Part shown: positions 1 to 7,934 of the stretch, piece by piece
Numbering within the stretch: the stretch's first letter is position 1
Layout: every line of letters starts with the position of its first letter
From: Malacoplasma sp.
GTDB lineage: Bacteria > Bacillota_I > Bacilli_A > Mycoplasmatales > Mycoplasmoidaceae
Direction: 5' to 3'
Assembly (NCBI GenBank): GCA_029050415.1
Contig: JAIDMU010000111.1
Location: forward strand, 1 to 13,860
Length of the DNA: 13,860 bases
The notes under the pieces: generated by a model
Database searches by the model: none
Told to the model about the DNA's origin: nothing
Seen by the model: the letters and a program-made list of their open reading frames with translations, nothing else
Program-made: the position numbers and the translations under genes

Positions 1-191
1 ATGCTGTTTGTATAAATAACTAATAAATTATAAATGATTAAAATAAATTAAATTTAATAAAATAAAAGACTTAAAAAATAATATTTATAACAAATAAAAA
101 ATAAATTCTTTTTAAAAAAATAGACCCCAGCATTTTATTTCAAATAAAAAATAGTTTATAATTAATATGTTGTAACATTTTTTGTTTATTT
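1..191. other. A+T-rich intergenic region upstream of tRNA-Leu
   Basis: No convincing coding region is visible here on either strand. The stretch is almost pure A/T except for a small G/C island around 122-132 (tagaccccagc). The only recognisable element is a TATAAT box at 157-162, ahead of the tRNA-Leu gene. The first bases could hold the last codons of a gene lying to the left, which cannot be judged from this window. Confidence 0.5.
157..162 (+). promoter_or_regulatory. Probable -10 box of the tRNA-Leu promoter
   Basis: A perfect TATAAT lies 29 bases before the tRNA 5' end, predicting a transcript start near 169 and a short 5' leader removed by RNase P. No good -35 hexamer is visible, which is common in mollicutes. 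The tRNA-Arg gene has the same box at nearly the same distance. Confidence 0.4.
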
Positions 192-277
192 GCTCAGGTG
201 GCGAAATGGCAAACGCAGTAGACTCAAAATCTACCGGTAGTGATACCTTAAGGGTTCAAGTCCCTTCCTGAGCACCA
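192..277 (+). tRNA. tRNA-Leu (anticodon CAA)
   Basis: The gene forms a full cloverleaf. The 7-bp acceptor stem pairs GCTCAGG (192-198) with CCTGAGC (267-273). The anticodon stem GTAGA/TCTAC encloses the loop CTCAAAA, which places CAA at 225-227. A long class-II variable arm follows, typical of tRNA-Leu, and then a T arm with GGTTCAAGT. The discriminator is A274 and the 3' CCA is encoded (275-277). The tRNA reads UUG leucine codons. Confidence 0.96.
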
Positions 278-331
278 TTAGAATAGAAAAAATTAATTTA
301 TAATAAATACTTATATATTACTCAAAAAAAT

Positions 332-365
332 AAAAAAAGTGCCTTAGTCCAAAGGTACTTTTTTT
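332..365. terminator. Bidirectional terminator between the two tRNA genes
   Basis: The arms aaaaaaagtgcctt (332-345) and aaggtacttttttt (352-365) pair with one G-T wobble around a 6-base loop, with A and T tracts on the two sides. It can end both the plus-strand tRNA-Leu transcript and the minus-strand tRNA-Arg transcript. Confidence 0.8.
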
Positions 366-379
366 ATTTTTAATATAAA

Positions 380-455
380 TGGCGCGCCTGAAGAGATTCG
401 AACTCCTGACCCTGCGCTTAGAAGGCGCATGCTCTATCCACTGAGCTACAGGCGC
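380..455 (-). tRNA. tRNA-Arg (anticodon TCT)
   Basis: On the minus strand the acceptor stem GCGCCTG (455-449) pairs with CAGGCGC (390-384). The anticodon stem TGCGC/GCGCA encloses CTTCTAA, giving anticodon TCT (plus-strand bases 420-422). The D arm has AGCTCAGTGGATAGAGC and the T loop has GTTCGAATC. The discriminator is G383 and CCA is encoded at 382-380. The tRNA reads AGA, a main arginine codon in A+T-rich mollicutes. Confidence 0.96.
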
Positions 456-482
456 AAAAAATAATAAAATTTCAACTTTATT

Positions 483-488
483 ATTATA
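483..488 (-). promoter_or_regulatory. Probable -10 box of the tRNA-Arg promoter
   Basis: The minus strand reads TATAAT here, 27 bases before the tRNA 5' end at 455, between the gapN terminator and the tRNA. No clear -35 is seen. The position matches that of the tRNA-Leu box. Confidence 0.4.
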
Positions 489-513
489 TTTTAATTTTAA
501 AATCTTTTGATAA

Positions 514-552
514 AAAAATTACTCTTTAAATTATTTTTAAAGAGTAATTTTT
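514..552 (-). terminator. Terminator downstream of gapN
   Basis: A perfect 17-bp inverted repeat (514-530 with 536-552) has a 5-base loop. The minus-strand transcript ends in a run of U after the hairpin. It starts four bases after the gapN stop codon and separates gapN from the tRNA-Arg promoter. Confidence 0.85.
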
Positions 553-555
553 GTT

Positions 556-1992
556 TTAATCATTTTCAACAACACCTTTTGGTCTAGTCATTGCTTTTAA
601 AGAATCTCTAATTCCTTGTACTCCAAATCCAGAATCTTTAATTCCAACAAATGGAAAAATGTCTGGTCCTCTTGAACTTGAACGATTAATATTTACAGTT
701 CCAGTTTCTAAATATCTTGCAATTGTTCTAGCTTCTTCTTTATCTTTTGTAAAAACTGATCCTTGTAAACCAAATTGACTAGCATTTGCAATTGCAATTG
801 CTTCATTTATTGTTGATACACGAATAATTGGTAACAATGGTCCAAATGGTTCTTCTCAAGCTAATTTAGAACTAGTACTAACATTATCAATTACAGTATG
901 TCTTAATAAGTTATATCCTTCAACATTGCCACCATATACCAATGTACCACCTTTTTCTAAAGCATCATTAATTAAACCAAGATTATAATCAAGTGCTTTT
1001 TTATCAATTAATGGAGTAACATCAGCATTATCTAAAGGATTACCTACTTTAAGTTCTAAACATTCTTTGATAATGTTATCTAATAATTCATCAGCAATTT
1101 CATTAGTTACCAAAACCCTTTTAATTGCTGTACATCTTTGACCAGAATAAGAAAATGCTCCTTTAACAATTTCTTCTGCTGCTAACTCAGCATCTGCATT
1201 ATTTGTTACAATTGCAGCATCTTTTCCACCTAATTCTAAAACTAAAGGTTTCATTGGTAATTTAGCTGCTAGTTTCTTACCAATTTCAGTACTACCTGTA
1301 AAAGTTGCGCCAGCAATTCTTGGATTTTCACTAATGTAATCTCCAATTTCACTACCTTTACCAGTTATTAAATTAAAAACTCCACCAATAAAATTTGCTT
1401 GATCAAAATATTTAGCTAATTGACTTGAAACTAAAGAGCCTTGAGTAGCAGGTTTAAATACAACTGTATTTCCAACAAGTAAAGTAGGAATAATTTTTGA
1501 TAATCCTAAATTAATTGGATAATTAAATGGAGCTATTGCTAAAACTACACCAATTGGTTCATGATAAAAATATCCAGTTTTTCCTTTTATACCATGTTCT
1601 AGTTCATCAATAATAGTTGGGTTAATAAACTCTTTTTCATAAATTGCAATTGTTTCATAAATATTTTCATAAGTTCTTTCAATTTCTTTAAGTGCATCTT
1701 TATAAGACTTTCCAATTTCATATGCCATTAAAGTTGCTAAAAATTCTTTTTCCAAAATAAAAATTTCAGCAAATTCTTTAATTTTTTTAATCCGCATACT
1801 AGGGGTTAAATTTCTTCAAACATTGAAACCAAGATGTGCTCCTTCATATGCTAAATCAACATCTTTTTTTGATAATGCTGCAACACTCCCAATAATTTCC
1901 CCATCAATTGTAGAAACAACTGGAATTGTTTTTTCACCATCTAAAAATTTACCATTAACATATGCACTGCCTTTATAAAAGATTTTTTCCAT
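556..1992 (-). CDS. gapN: NADP-dependent non-phosphorylating glyceraldehyde-3-phosphate dehydrogenase
   Basis: This cytoplasmic aldehyde dehydrogenase oxidises glyceraldehyde-3-phosphate directly to 3-phosphoglycerate and makes NADPH, bypassing GAPDH and phosphoglycerate kinase. The frame runs through TGA Trp codons at 1816 and 856 and gives 478 residues, the usual GapN length (about 475). Visible motifs: APFNYP (Asn157), the cofactor-site VFKPAT (Lys180), FTGST (231-235), LELGGK with catalytic Glu253, and GQRCTA with nucleophile Cys287. These are the equivalents of Asn154, Glu250 and Cys284 of Streptococcus mutans GapN. The C-terminal INRSSSRGPD segment is also typical of GapN. The start at 1992 is chosen because GTGGAG lies 7 bases upstream; an in-frame ATG at 2007 would place that ribosome site inside the gene. 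A hairpin overlaps the start (see 1991-2023). A strong terminator follows. Confidence 0.95.
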
Positions 1993-2023
1993 GTAAATAC
2001 TCCACAAAAATAACTATTTACAT
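1991..2023 (-). promoter_or_regulatory. Inverted repeat enclosing the gapN ribosome binding site
   Basis: ATGTAAATA (1991-1999) and TATTTACAT (2015-2023) form a perfect 9-bp inverted repeat. In the gapN mRNA the loop (2000-2014) holds the Shine-Dalgarno GGAG, and the 3' arm includes the A and U of the start codon. It could be an mRNA hairpin modulating translation or a DNA operator. The function is inferred. Confidence 0.35.
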
Positions 2024-2069
2024 TTTAATATTTAATTTATTTAAAAATCTAAAAAATAAAAAGGAATTT

Positions 2070-3071
2070 TTACCAATATTTTCTTAAAACATATTTTGTA
2101 TGTTCAATAGCACTTTGTACTTCAATATGTTCATGCTCTGTTTCTGAATGAGAACCATGTGATAAAGAAAGAAAAACTAGAGCAAAAACAATCCCAACAG
2201 AAAAACAAATAATTAGTTTATATCATTCTTTTGAAGACATTTTTTTGTGATGCAAAAACTCTGGTACAAGTTCAATTATTCCTACAAATGTAATAACTGA
2301 ACCACCCGAAATATTTGCAAGTGGTAAAATTCACCCTGCATAAACTAAATACTTGTTAATATATGCACCAATAAACATAATTGGTATTAAAGCTAATAAT
2401 GTGTAGAAATTATATAAAACTGCTTTTCATCTTTTTTGACCAAACTGAATCTGTCGATAATAAACCATTAAAGCTTCAATTAAAATATGAATATTAAAAG
2501 TGATTACTAAACCTAAATTAATTGTTTCATTGGCACTACTAATTTTTGCAATAGTTCCTCCCATCACAAACCCATCAATTGTTCTATGACTTAATATTAA
2601 AAAAATTACTAATCAAGCAGCTTTTGGATTATCGATATCAGATAAATTAAAAATATGGTCATCATGAGAGTGATTTTCATGTGATAAATGCACTTCACCA
2701 GATTTTTTAACAAATAAGTATCTAAATAAAATTGCAACTGTTAAACCTATGATTGCTCCACAACCAATGATTGCTGCTGTCACTAAATCTTGTGAAGTTT
2801 TTGAATAATTAATTAAAGTCTCACTAAATGCTTGACTAGATTCAAAACCTTCTTTTATTAAACCAACTGTTCCAATCATAATAAAAATTGCAGATGAAAA
2901 TGCATATAAATAAAAATTAGACTTTTCTTTTATTTTTGGTTTTATAAAAGAAATCACAAGAATAAAAATTGAAGGAATACTAATTAATAAAACAATATAG
3001 ACCAATAGATTGATTGCTATTGCTGATTCTAATGAATTGTTAAAATCACTAGCTTGAAATGGAAAAGTCAT
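2070..3071 (-). CDS. ZIP-family divalent metal transporter
   Basis: A polytopic membrane protein of 333 residues, probably importing zinc or a similar divalent cation. The frame joins through TGA Trp codons at 2613, 2427, 2331 and 2223. It has about eight hydrophobic segments. A long His-rich cytoplasmic-type loop with HLSHENHSHDDH (about 128-139) precedes the paired metal-binding helices: SHRTIDG (His162, Asp166) and NIHILIEA (His195, Glu199), which match the H..DG and H...E pattern of ZIP transporters. A further ELVPE (267-271) lies in a later helix, and a second His cluster (SHGSHSETEHEH, 301-312) follows the last helix. The start at 3071 has AAAGGAG five bases upstream. A 77-base gap separates it from gapN with no clear terminator, so partial cotranscription is possible. 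The metal cannot be told from sequence; ZupT-like is the closest family label. Confidence 0.85.
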
Positions 3072-3093
3072 TTTTTCTCCTTTTTTTGTGTGT

Positions 3094-3128
3094 TTATAAA
3101 TGATATCACATAATTTAGTTATTTATAA
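3094..3128. promoter_or_regulatory. Inverted repeat upstream of the metal transporter gene
   Basis: TTATAAAT (3094-3101) and ATTTATAA (3121-3128) are inverted copies 19 bases apart, and a TGATATCA palindrome (3101-3108) sits between them. Both lie just before the transporter's ribosome site, where a metal-responsive repressor could bind. In such A+T-rich DNA this may be chance. Confidence 0.2.
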
Positions 3129-3158
3129 TTTTTATAAATAAGTTTTTTAGGTAAATAA

Positions 3159-3193
3159 AAAAATACAAAATTTTGAATTTCTTTTGTATTTTT
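3159..3193 (-). terminator. Terminator at the end of the spx-to-ABC-ATPase gene run
   Basis: The 12-bp perfect stem AAAAATACAAAA (3159-3170) with TTTTGTATTTTT (3182-3193) is 29 bases beyond the ATPase stop codon on the minus strand and is followed by a U-rich tail. Confidence 0.7.
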
Positions 3194-3222
3194 AAAAATA
3201 ACACCTTAAATTAATTATGTTA

Positions 3223-3930
3223 TTAGTCTTCCATATCTTTAAAAGTTTTTTTTATAGAATTTTCAGTTATATTTTTTTTATTTTTTATTTCGCTAAAAAT
3301 TTTTCCATTTTTTAAAAAAACTAATCTATTGCACACTTCTGAAATTTCTTTTGCACTGTGTGAAATAACTATTAGTGTAGAATTTAATTTTTCTAAGATT
3401 TCTCTTATTGTAAAGCTTGTTTCAATATCAATATTTGATGAGAATTCATCTAAAATTAAAATTTTTGGATTATACAAAATAACAGAAACAAGGTTAATTT
3501 TTTGCTTTTCACCTCCAGAAAGTTTACTATATTTTTTATTCAGTAAAGAATCAATATTTAATTTATTAAAAATAAATTCAAAAAAATCTTTATTAAATTT
3601 TTTGTTTCTTTCTAAATCTGATTTTATTATTTTCAAAATATTTTTAACTGTAAAAATTGGAGGAAATTGAAATTCTTGTGGCAAATAACTAATGTCTAAC
3701 ATTTTATCACTGATATTTTTACTAAAAGTAATTGATCCTTTTTGAAAAGATGTTTTACCTATAATAATATTAATTAATGTTGTTTTTCCAGCTCCATTTT
3801 TTCCTAGCAAACCTAATCTATCACCTTTATAAATATTTAAAGAAAAATCATCATAGATTGCTTTTTTTTCTTTTTTTATTTCATACTCTTTACAAAGGTT
3901 TTGAATTGAAATCAATATTTCACTTTTCAT
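3223..3930 (-). CDS. ABC transporter ATP-binding protein
   Basis: A 235-residue nucleotide-binding subunit that hydrolyses ATP to drive the permease encoded directly upstream (3939-4817). All family motifs are intact: Walker A GKNGAGKT (43-50), Q-loop Gln85 in YLPQEF, signature LSGGE (137-141), Walker B ILILDE (157-162) and the switch His191 in VISHSAKE. The length is normal for a single-domain ATPase of the multidrug/ABC-2 exporter type. The ribosome site AGGAG lies five bases before the ATG and overlaps the permease's TAG stop, so the two proteins are probably translationally coupled. The substrate is unknown. The C-terminus is Lys-rich. Confidence 0.92.
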   Translation of the reverse strand: MKSEILISIQNLCKEYEIKKEKKAIYDDFSLNIYKGDRLGLLGKNGAGKTTLINIIIGKTSFQKGSITFSKNISDKMLDISYLPQEFQFPPIFTVKNILKIIKSDLERNKKFNKDFFEFIFNKLNIDSLLNKKYSKLSGGEKQKINLVSVILYNPKILILDEFSSNIDIETSFTIREILEKLNSTLIVISHSAKEISEVCNRLVFLKNGKIFSEIKNKKNITENSIKKTFKDMED

Positions 3931-3938
3931 TTTTGCTC

Positions 3939-4817
3939 CTATTTTTTTCTACACATTTTACTATTCAATGAAAAACTAAAAAATAAAGCAGTTAAAAAAA
4001 GAGGTACAAATAAATCTAAATACAAGTCATATGAATTAAATAAAACTATTGGATCAGAAACACTTCCTATCCTAAAATGACTATTTAAATCAAAAATAGT
4101 AATTCCATCTAAATTATTAGGTCCAATTCCAGAATTGATAGCAATAACAAAAGATGAATTTATATATTTAAAAGGAGAAAAATAAGAAATATAATTTAAT
4201 GCATTTACTGAATTCAATGTGTTCATAGGAATAATAGAACCAGAAAAAAACATTAAAAAAGCTGAAATAATAAACCCTATCAACTGAATTAACAATGTTG
4301 ATTTTAAAAAAGTGTATAATAATGAAGAAATTGAAACAGATAAAAATGAACCCAAAATACCAATAAAAAATACAGATCCTCAATCAACTTTTTCAAAAAC
4401 ATTGTTTTCAAAAATATTTCTATTTAAAGATATCAAAAAAATAATAAAAATATTTCAAATAAAATTTGAGAAAACTAAAACAAAACAATAAATTGCAACT
4501 ATTGCATTAGAATATATTGGTTTCTTTGAAAAAACAAAAACTCTTTCAACAATCGAATTCTTTTTTAACTCAAAAATAAAAGGAGATAAAAGTCAGATTG
4601 AAATAGAAATTAAAGGAGTACTAATAACACTAGGCATTGTTAATGATACATATTCTTTATTAATTAAAATAAGACCTATAGAAAATAATGGAATTATAAC
4701 AAAATAAAAAATTGGGCCAATTATTGATTTCCAAAAATAAAGATTAATTATGTCAATTACAACAAAATGCTTATTATAATAATTTTTGATATTTAAAAAA
4801 ATTCTTTTAAATTTCAT
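3939..4817 (-). CDS. ABC-2 type permease, partner of the downstream ATPase
   Basis: A 292-residue integral membrane protein, open from 4817 to the TAG at 3939 when TGA Trp codons at 4593, 4455 and 4380 are read through. There are about six hydrophobic helices. Between helices the segment FFSGSIIPMNTL followed by YISYFSPFKYINSS matches the ABC-2 pattern of a glycine/proline turn before a 'sPf' helix, as in DrrB-like exporters. It starts 12 bases after the pgi stop, and no Shine-Dalgarno precedes the ATG, so translation probably depends on ribosomes finishing pgi. Its own stop lies inside the ATPase ribosome site. No substrate can be assigned; drug, lipid or peptide export are all possible. Confidence 0.8.
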
Positions 4818-4829
4818 TATTTATTCATA

Positions 4830-6119
4830 TTAATCTTGTAATTTTGCAAACATTCTTTTTTTATAAGCTTCAACACCTGGTTGATCAAAAGGATTAACCT
4901 TTAGTAATAAACCACTCATTGTAACTGCTTTTGAAAACCAAGAATATAAATATCCAAAAGTTTCTTCATTTCTTTGTTCTAATTCAATTTTTATTACATC
5001 TACATTACCTTCAATATGGTGTGCATCAATAGTACTACTTGCAGCAACTTTATTTATGTAATCAAGTTTTTTACCATTTAAAAAACCTAATCCATCTTCA
5101 TCATTTAAAAATTCATTAATAGTCACATTAGCAAGTGGTTTTCTAAACTCTATACAAGTTTCAAAAAGAATTTTATTACCTTCTTGTAAAAATTGACCTA
5201 CTGAATGTAAATCAGTTGAAAACAAACAATTAAAAGGTAATAAACCTTTTCCTTCTTTTCCTTCAGATTCAGCAAATAATTGTTTTAAATGTTCACTAAA
5301 AAATTGCAAAGCATTTTCATAAATACAAAAAACTTCTACAGATTTTTTATTTTTTTCATATTCATAATGTCTTAAAGCAGCATATTGATAAGCAGTATTT
5401 TCTTCAATGTTTGAACTTTTTGTAGCTTCGATTGCTTTTGCACATCCTTTTAAAACTTTTTCTACATCTAATCCCATTACACCCATTGCAAATAGTCCAA
5501 CTGGAGTAATTGCACTAAATCTACCACCTATATCACTTGGGATAGAAAAAGTTCTAATTTTTTGTTTGTGAGCAATTTTTCTAAGTGTACCTTTAGATTT
5601 ATCAGTAATAGCAACTATTCTTTCTTTTGCACCTTCACTTCCAAATTTTTCAAATAATAAACTATAAAAAATTCTAAAAGCTACTCCAACTTCTAAAGTT
5701 GTTCCAGACTTTGAAACAACAATTAAATAAAACTCTTCTTTTTTCAATTTTTCCAATAAAGAAGCAATGTAAGAAGATGACATACTAGAAACATAGTAAA
5801 TTTTTTTGTCTCTATTGAATTCAGGTAACACTAAATCAATTCCTGCTCTTACACCAATATAAGAACCACCAATACCTAGTAAAACAACATTTTTAATCTT
5901 TTTATTGTTATGTCATTCTTTAGATAAATTTATTAATTCTTTTATTTCGCTTTTGTCATAATTTTTAGGGTACTCAATTCACCCTAACATTGAAGCACCT
6001 TTGCATTTTCTTTCTTCAATACTTTTATTTAAAGTTTCAATTTTTGATTTATAAGTTTTAAAAATTTTTTCAGCATCTTTTGGACCAGTTAAAAAATTAT
6101 CTAAATTTAATTTAATCAT
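4830..6119 (-). CDS. pgi: Glucose-6-phosphate isomerase
   Basis: This cytoplasmic glycolytic enzyme interconverts glucose-6-phosphate and fructose-6-phosphate. Reading TGA as Trp at 5979 and 5913 gives 429 residues, the size of the short Firmicutes/Mollicutes isomerases. Family signatures are present: GIGGSYIG (82-89), SKSGTT (136-141, phosphate binding), [12 protein letters not shown] (from 197) and the C-terminal QPGVEAYKK that carries the active-site lysine. The start at 6119 has AAGGAG eight bases upstream. A short hairpin holds that site in its loop (6118-6140). The EIIB-like gene ends 80 bases upstream with no clear terminator, and the ABC permease starts 12 bases downstream. Confidence 0.96.
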
Positions 6120-6140
6120 TATCTTGTCTCCTTAGATAAT
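6118..6140 (-). promoter_or_regulatory. Small hairpin enclosing the pgi ribosome binding site
   Basis: In the mRNA, ATTATCT (6140-6134) pairs with AGATAAT (6124-6118) around a 9-base loop that contains AAGGAG. The 3' arm includes the first two bases of the start codon. The layout matches the hairpin at gapN. The regulatory meaning is inferred. Confidence 0.3.
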
Positions 6141-6199
6141 ATGATAATTATTTTTTACCATTAAGTTAAAAAAATTAAAAATAATATTTTAATGATTAA

Positions 6200-6556
6200 T
6201 TAAACTAACTTTGATTCATTAATCAAAGTAGATAGTTTTTTTGAGTAGTCACCAAATAAGCAAGTAACATTATCATCACTCATCATTACTCCTTTGGCAC
6301 CTATTTTTTTAATTCTTTCTTTATCAACTAATTCAATGTTTTTAACTTTAAATTTAATTGAATTAAGTGAAGCTGTATTTGAAATATAATTTTGAACACC
6401 ACCAATAGCTTCAATAATTTCAGTTACTTCAAATGGTATTTTTTCACTAATAGTTAATTCAGTATTAACATTAGTAACAATTTTTTTTGCTTTTCTTTTG
6501 GCAATTAAATATCCTATCCCAAAAGTAAAAATATAATATCATGTTGTTTTTTTCAT
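6200..6556 (-). CDS. Membrane-anchored PTS EIIB-like protein lacking the phospho-cysteine
   Basis: A 118-residue protein, open through a TGA Trp codon at 6539. Residues 4-19 form one hydrophobic helix followed by KRKAKK, suggesting a single membrane anchor with the rest in the cytoplasm. Residues 45-113 resemble the EIIB domain of glucose-type PTS permeases: IIEAIGGVQNY, then KIGAKGV (84-90), then a NVTCLFG strand (96-102) in place of the usual vQvifG. The expected catalytic motif (NCATRLR type) is instead TASLNSIKF, so the phosphorylated Cys is replaced, probably by Ser63. The only Cys (99) is elsewhere. It is therefore unlikely to pass phosphate; a sensing or structural role is inferred. 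The ATG lies one base after the NAD kinase stop, with AAGGGA inside that gene as ribosome site. Confidence 0.65.
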
Positions 6557-6557
6557 T

Positions 6558-7322
6558 TTATTTGTCCCTTACAAAAGAATCCCTTAATTTTTTAAGATAA
6601 TTTTTTTTACAATCTGGTTTAAACATTTTAAATTTAGCATAATTAAACCTAATAACTAAATTATTAACAAAATTATCTTCAATTTTTTCACCATCTAAAA
6701 TAATTGAAGCAGGTGATTCTTTTTTAGATTTTAGTACTATTTTATTTTCTGAACTCAAAATAAAAGGCGATTTTAAAGAACTGTATTTTTTCTGAGTTAA
6801 TGGCTCAATTTCAATAAATTGAACTAAATCAAGATTTGGATCAACAATTGCACCACCTGAATTTTTTGCATGTCCTGTTGAACCTAAAGGAGTAGATACT
6901 AAGATTCCAGTTCCTTTATAATTTTCTAATAATACATTATTGATAAAAACCTGCGTTTCTAAAACTTTATCACTTCTTATTAAAACTTCATTTATACAAA
7001 AATAATTTTTATTATTAATAGTTATATCAATTGTAAGAGGTTGAAAAAAATATCTTTGATCAATAACTTTTTTGAATATTGTTTTTAAATTAGAAACATT
7101 AAAATAAGAATAATAGCCTAAATTACCACCATTAATTGCAACTATTTTTTTATCAATATATTTGTAACGATTTCTTAAAAAAGTTCCATCACCACCAACT
7201 ATGAAAATGTATTCATAATCAGTTTCACTATATTCTCAATCACTTGGAGCTAAATTTTCTATTTTTTTTCTTAGTAGAAGTGACTTTGGTGAATTGTTAT
7301 CAATAATTAAATATTTATTCAT
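6558..7322 (-). CDS. nadK: NAD kinase
   Basis: This cytoplasmic enzyme phosphorylates NAD+ to NADP+ with ATP or polyphosphate. It has 254 residues, short but normal for Gram-positive and mollicute forms, with one TGA Trp codon at 7236. Motifs: GGDGTFLR (43-50, catalytic Asp45), INGGNLGYYS (63-72), NEV (111-113), and STPLGSTGHAKNSGGAI (143-159), which corresponds to the family's TPTGSTAY..SAGGPI NAD-binding segment. The C-terminal LDGE segment is also present. The ribosome site is weak (TTGGAA) and the ATG follows the upstream stop by 8 bases, suggesting coupled translation. The NADP+ it supplies would feed GapN, encoded nearby. Confidence 0.92.
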
Positions 7323-7330
7323 TATTTATT

Positions 7331-7837
7331 TTAATTTCCAAGTTTAACTAAAATGTCAGTGTCATCTTTTTTTACTTCATCATAAAAGCAACAAGATTCA
7401 AAAACAAAACTTTTGTTAATATTCGAATAAATAGGTTCTAAAAATTCATTATTTTCTTCTAAAAAAACTTTTCATTCAGAATCATTAAAACCTACAAGTA
7501 AATTTCCAGGTTTTTTATTATCATGAACATCAAAAGCAATTGGGTAACTTAAAACTTCTGGATATTCTAAAATGAAATCCAAAATTTCTTTGTTTCTATC
7601 AATTGCACTAATTTTAAATAAATGTTCTTTTAAGTGTGGATAACTAACAAAAAATTCAGAATTAAAATTTATTAAATCTGATAAATTTGGTGCCACTTCT
7701 TGCATTAAAAATAAAAATTCTTCTTTCATTGGAGTAAAACTTAAATTTACTCTGTCATATTTAATATCATTTTTCTTAAAAAAATCTTCAGCTTTTTTAC
7801 TACCTAAGCAGTCAGATTTAATAAATAATTTAATCAT
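7331..7837 (-). CDS. Spx/ArsC-family thioredoxin-fold protein with a C-terminal extension
   Basis: A 168-residue protein with one TGA Trp codon at 7472. The N-terminal KLFIKSDCLGSKKAEDFFKK matches the beta-strand, Cys loop and helix of the ArsC/Spx family, with a CxxS motif (Cys10-Ser13) rather than the CxxC redox switch of Bacillus Spx. A later YPEVLSYPIAFD (92-103) corresponds to the family's PxxLxxPI segment. About 40 extra residues at the C-terminus include adjacent cysteines (149-150), unusual for this normally 115-135-residue family. It could be an Spx-type RNA-polymerase-binding stress regulator or a reductase. The start at 7837 has AGGT seven bases upstream. It is the first gene of the minus-strand run. 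Confidence 0.7.
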
Positions 7838-7860
7838 GAAATACCTACTTATTAACTTTA

Positions 7861-7908
7861 ATATATATAACTAATATGAATTAAATAAATTATCATATTA
7901 TATATAGC
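7861..7908. promoter_or_regulatory. Imperfect palindrome in the spx/trpS divergent promoter region
   Basis: TAATATGA (7872-7879) and TCATATTA (7893-7900) are perfect inverted copies 13 bases apart, and partly matching TATATA runs extend the symmetry outward on both sides. The palindrome overlaps the predicted -10 box for the minus-strand genes, so it is a candidate operator. A+T richness makes chance symmetry possible. Confidence 0.3.
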
Positions 7909-7924
7909 ATTAAAAAACATGTAA
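7897..7924 (-). promoter_or_regulatory. Candidate promoter of the spx-nadK-EIIB-like-pgi run
   Basis: The minus strand reads TTACAT (7924-7919), a 16-base spacer, then TATAAT (7902-7897), predicting a start near 7890 and a leader of about 50 bases before the spx-like gene. Confidence 0.35.
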
Positions 7925-7928
7925 TATA

Positions 7929-7934
7929 TATAAT
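7929..7934 (+). promoter_or_regulatory. Candidate -10 box of trpS
   Basis: A perfect TATAAT lies about 60 bases before the trpS start, inside a long alternating T/A run. No convincing -35 hexamer is found 16-18 bases upstream. Confidence 0.25.

Noticed and set aside
1..190. Replication origin or repeat region
   Set aside because: No DnaA-box clusters (TTATCCACA) or iterons were seen, only A+T richness.
556..2007. gapN as a pseudogene split into three pieces
   Set aside because: The breaks are in-frame TGA codons, and the joined product is full length with all catalytic residues.
1990..2007. Earlier gapN start at 2007
   Set aside because: That reading would translate the GTGGAG ribosome site itself; the ATG at 1992 has ideal spacing and matches GapN length.
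3329..3971. Plus-strand open frames across the ABC ATPase gene
   Set aside because: They are shadows of the minus-strand gene, with low-complexity products and no ribosome sites.
6120..6199. Terminator between the EIIB-like gene and pgi
   Set aside because: Only weak A/T self-complementarity is present, with no stable stem followed by a T run.
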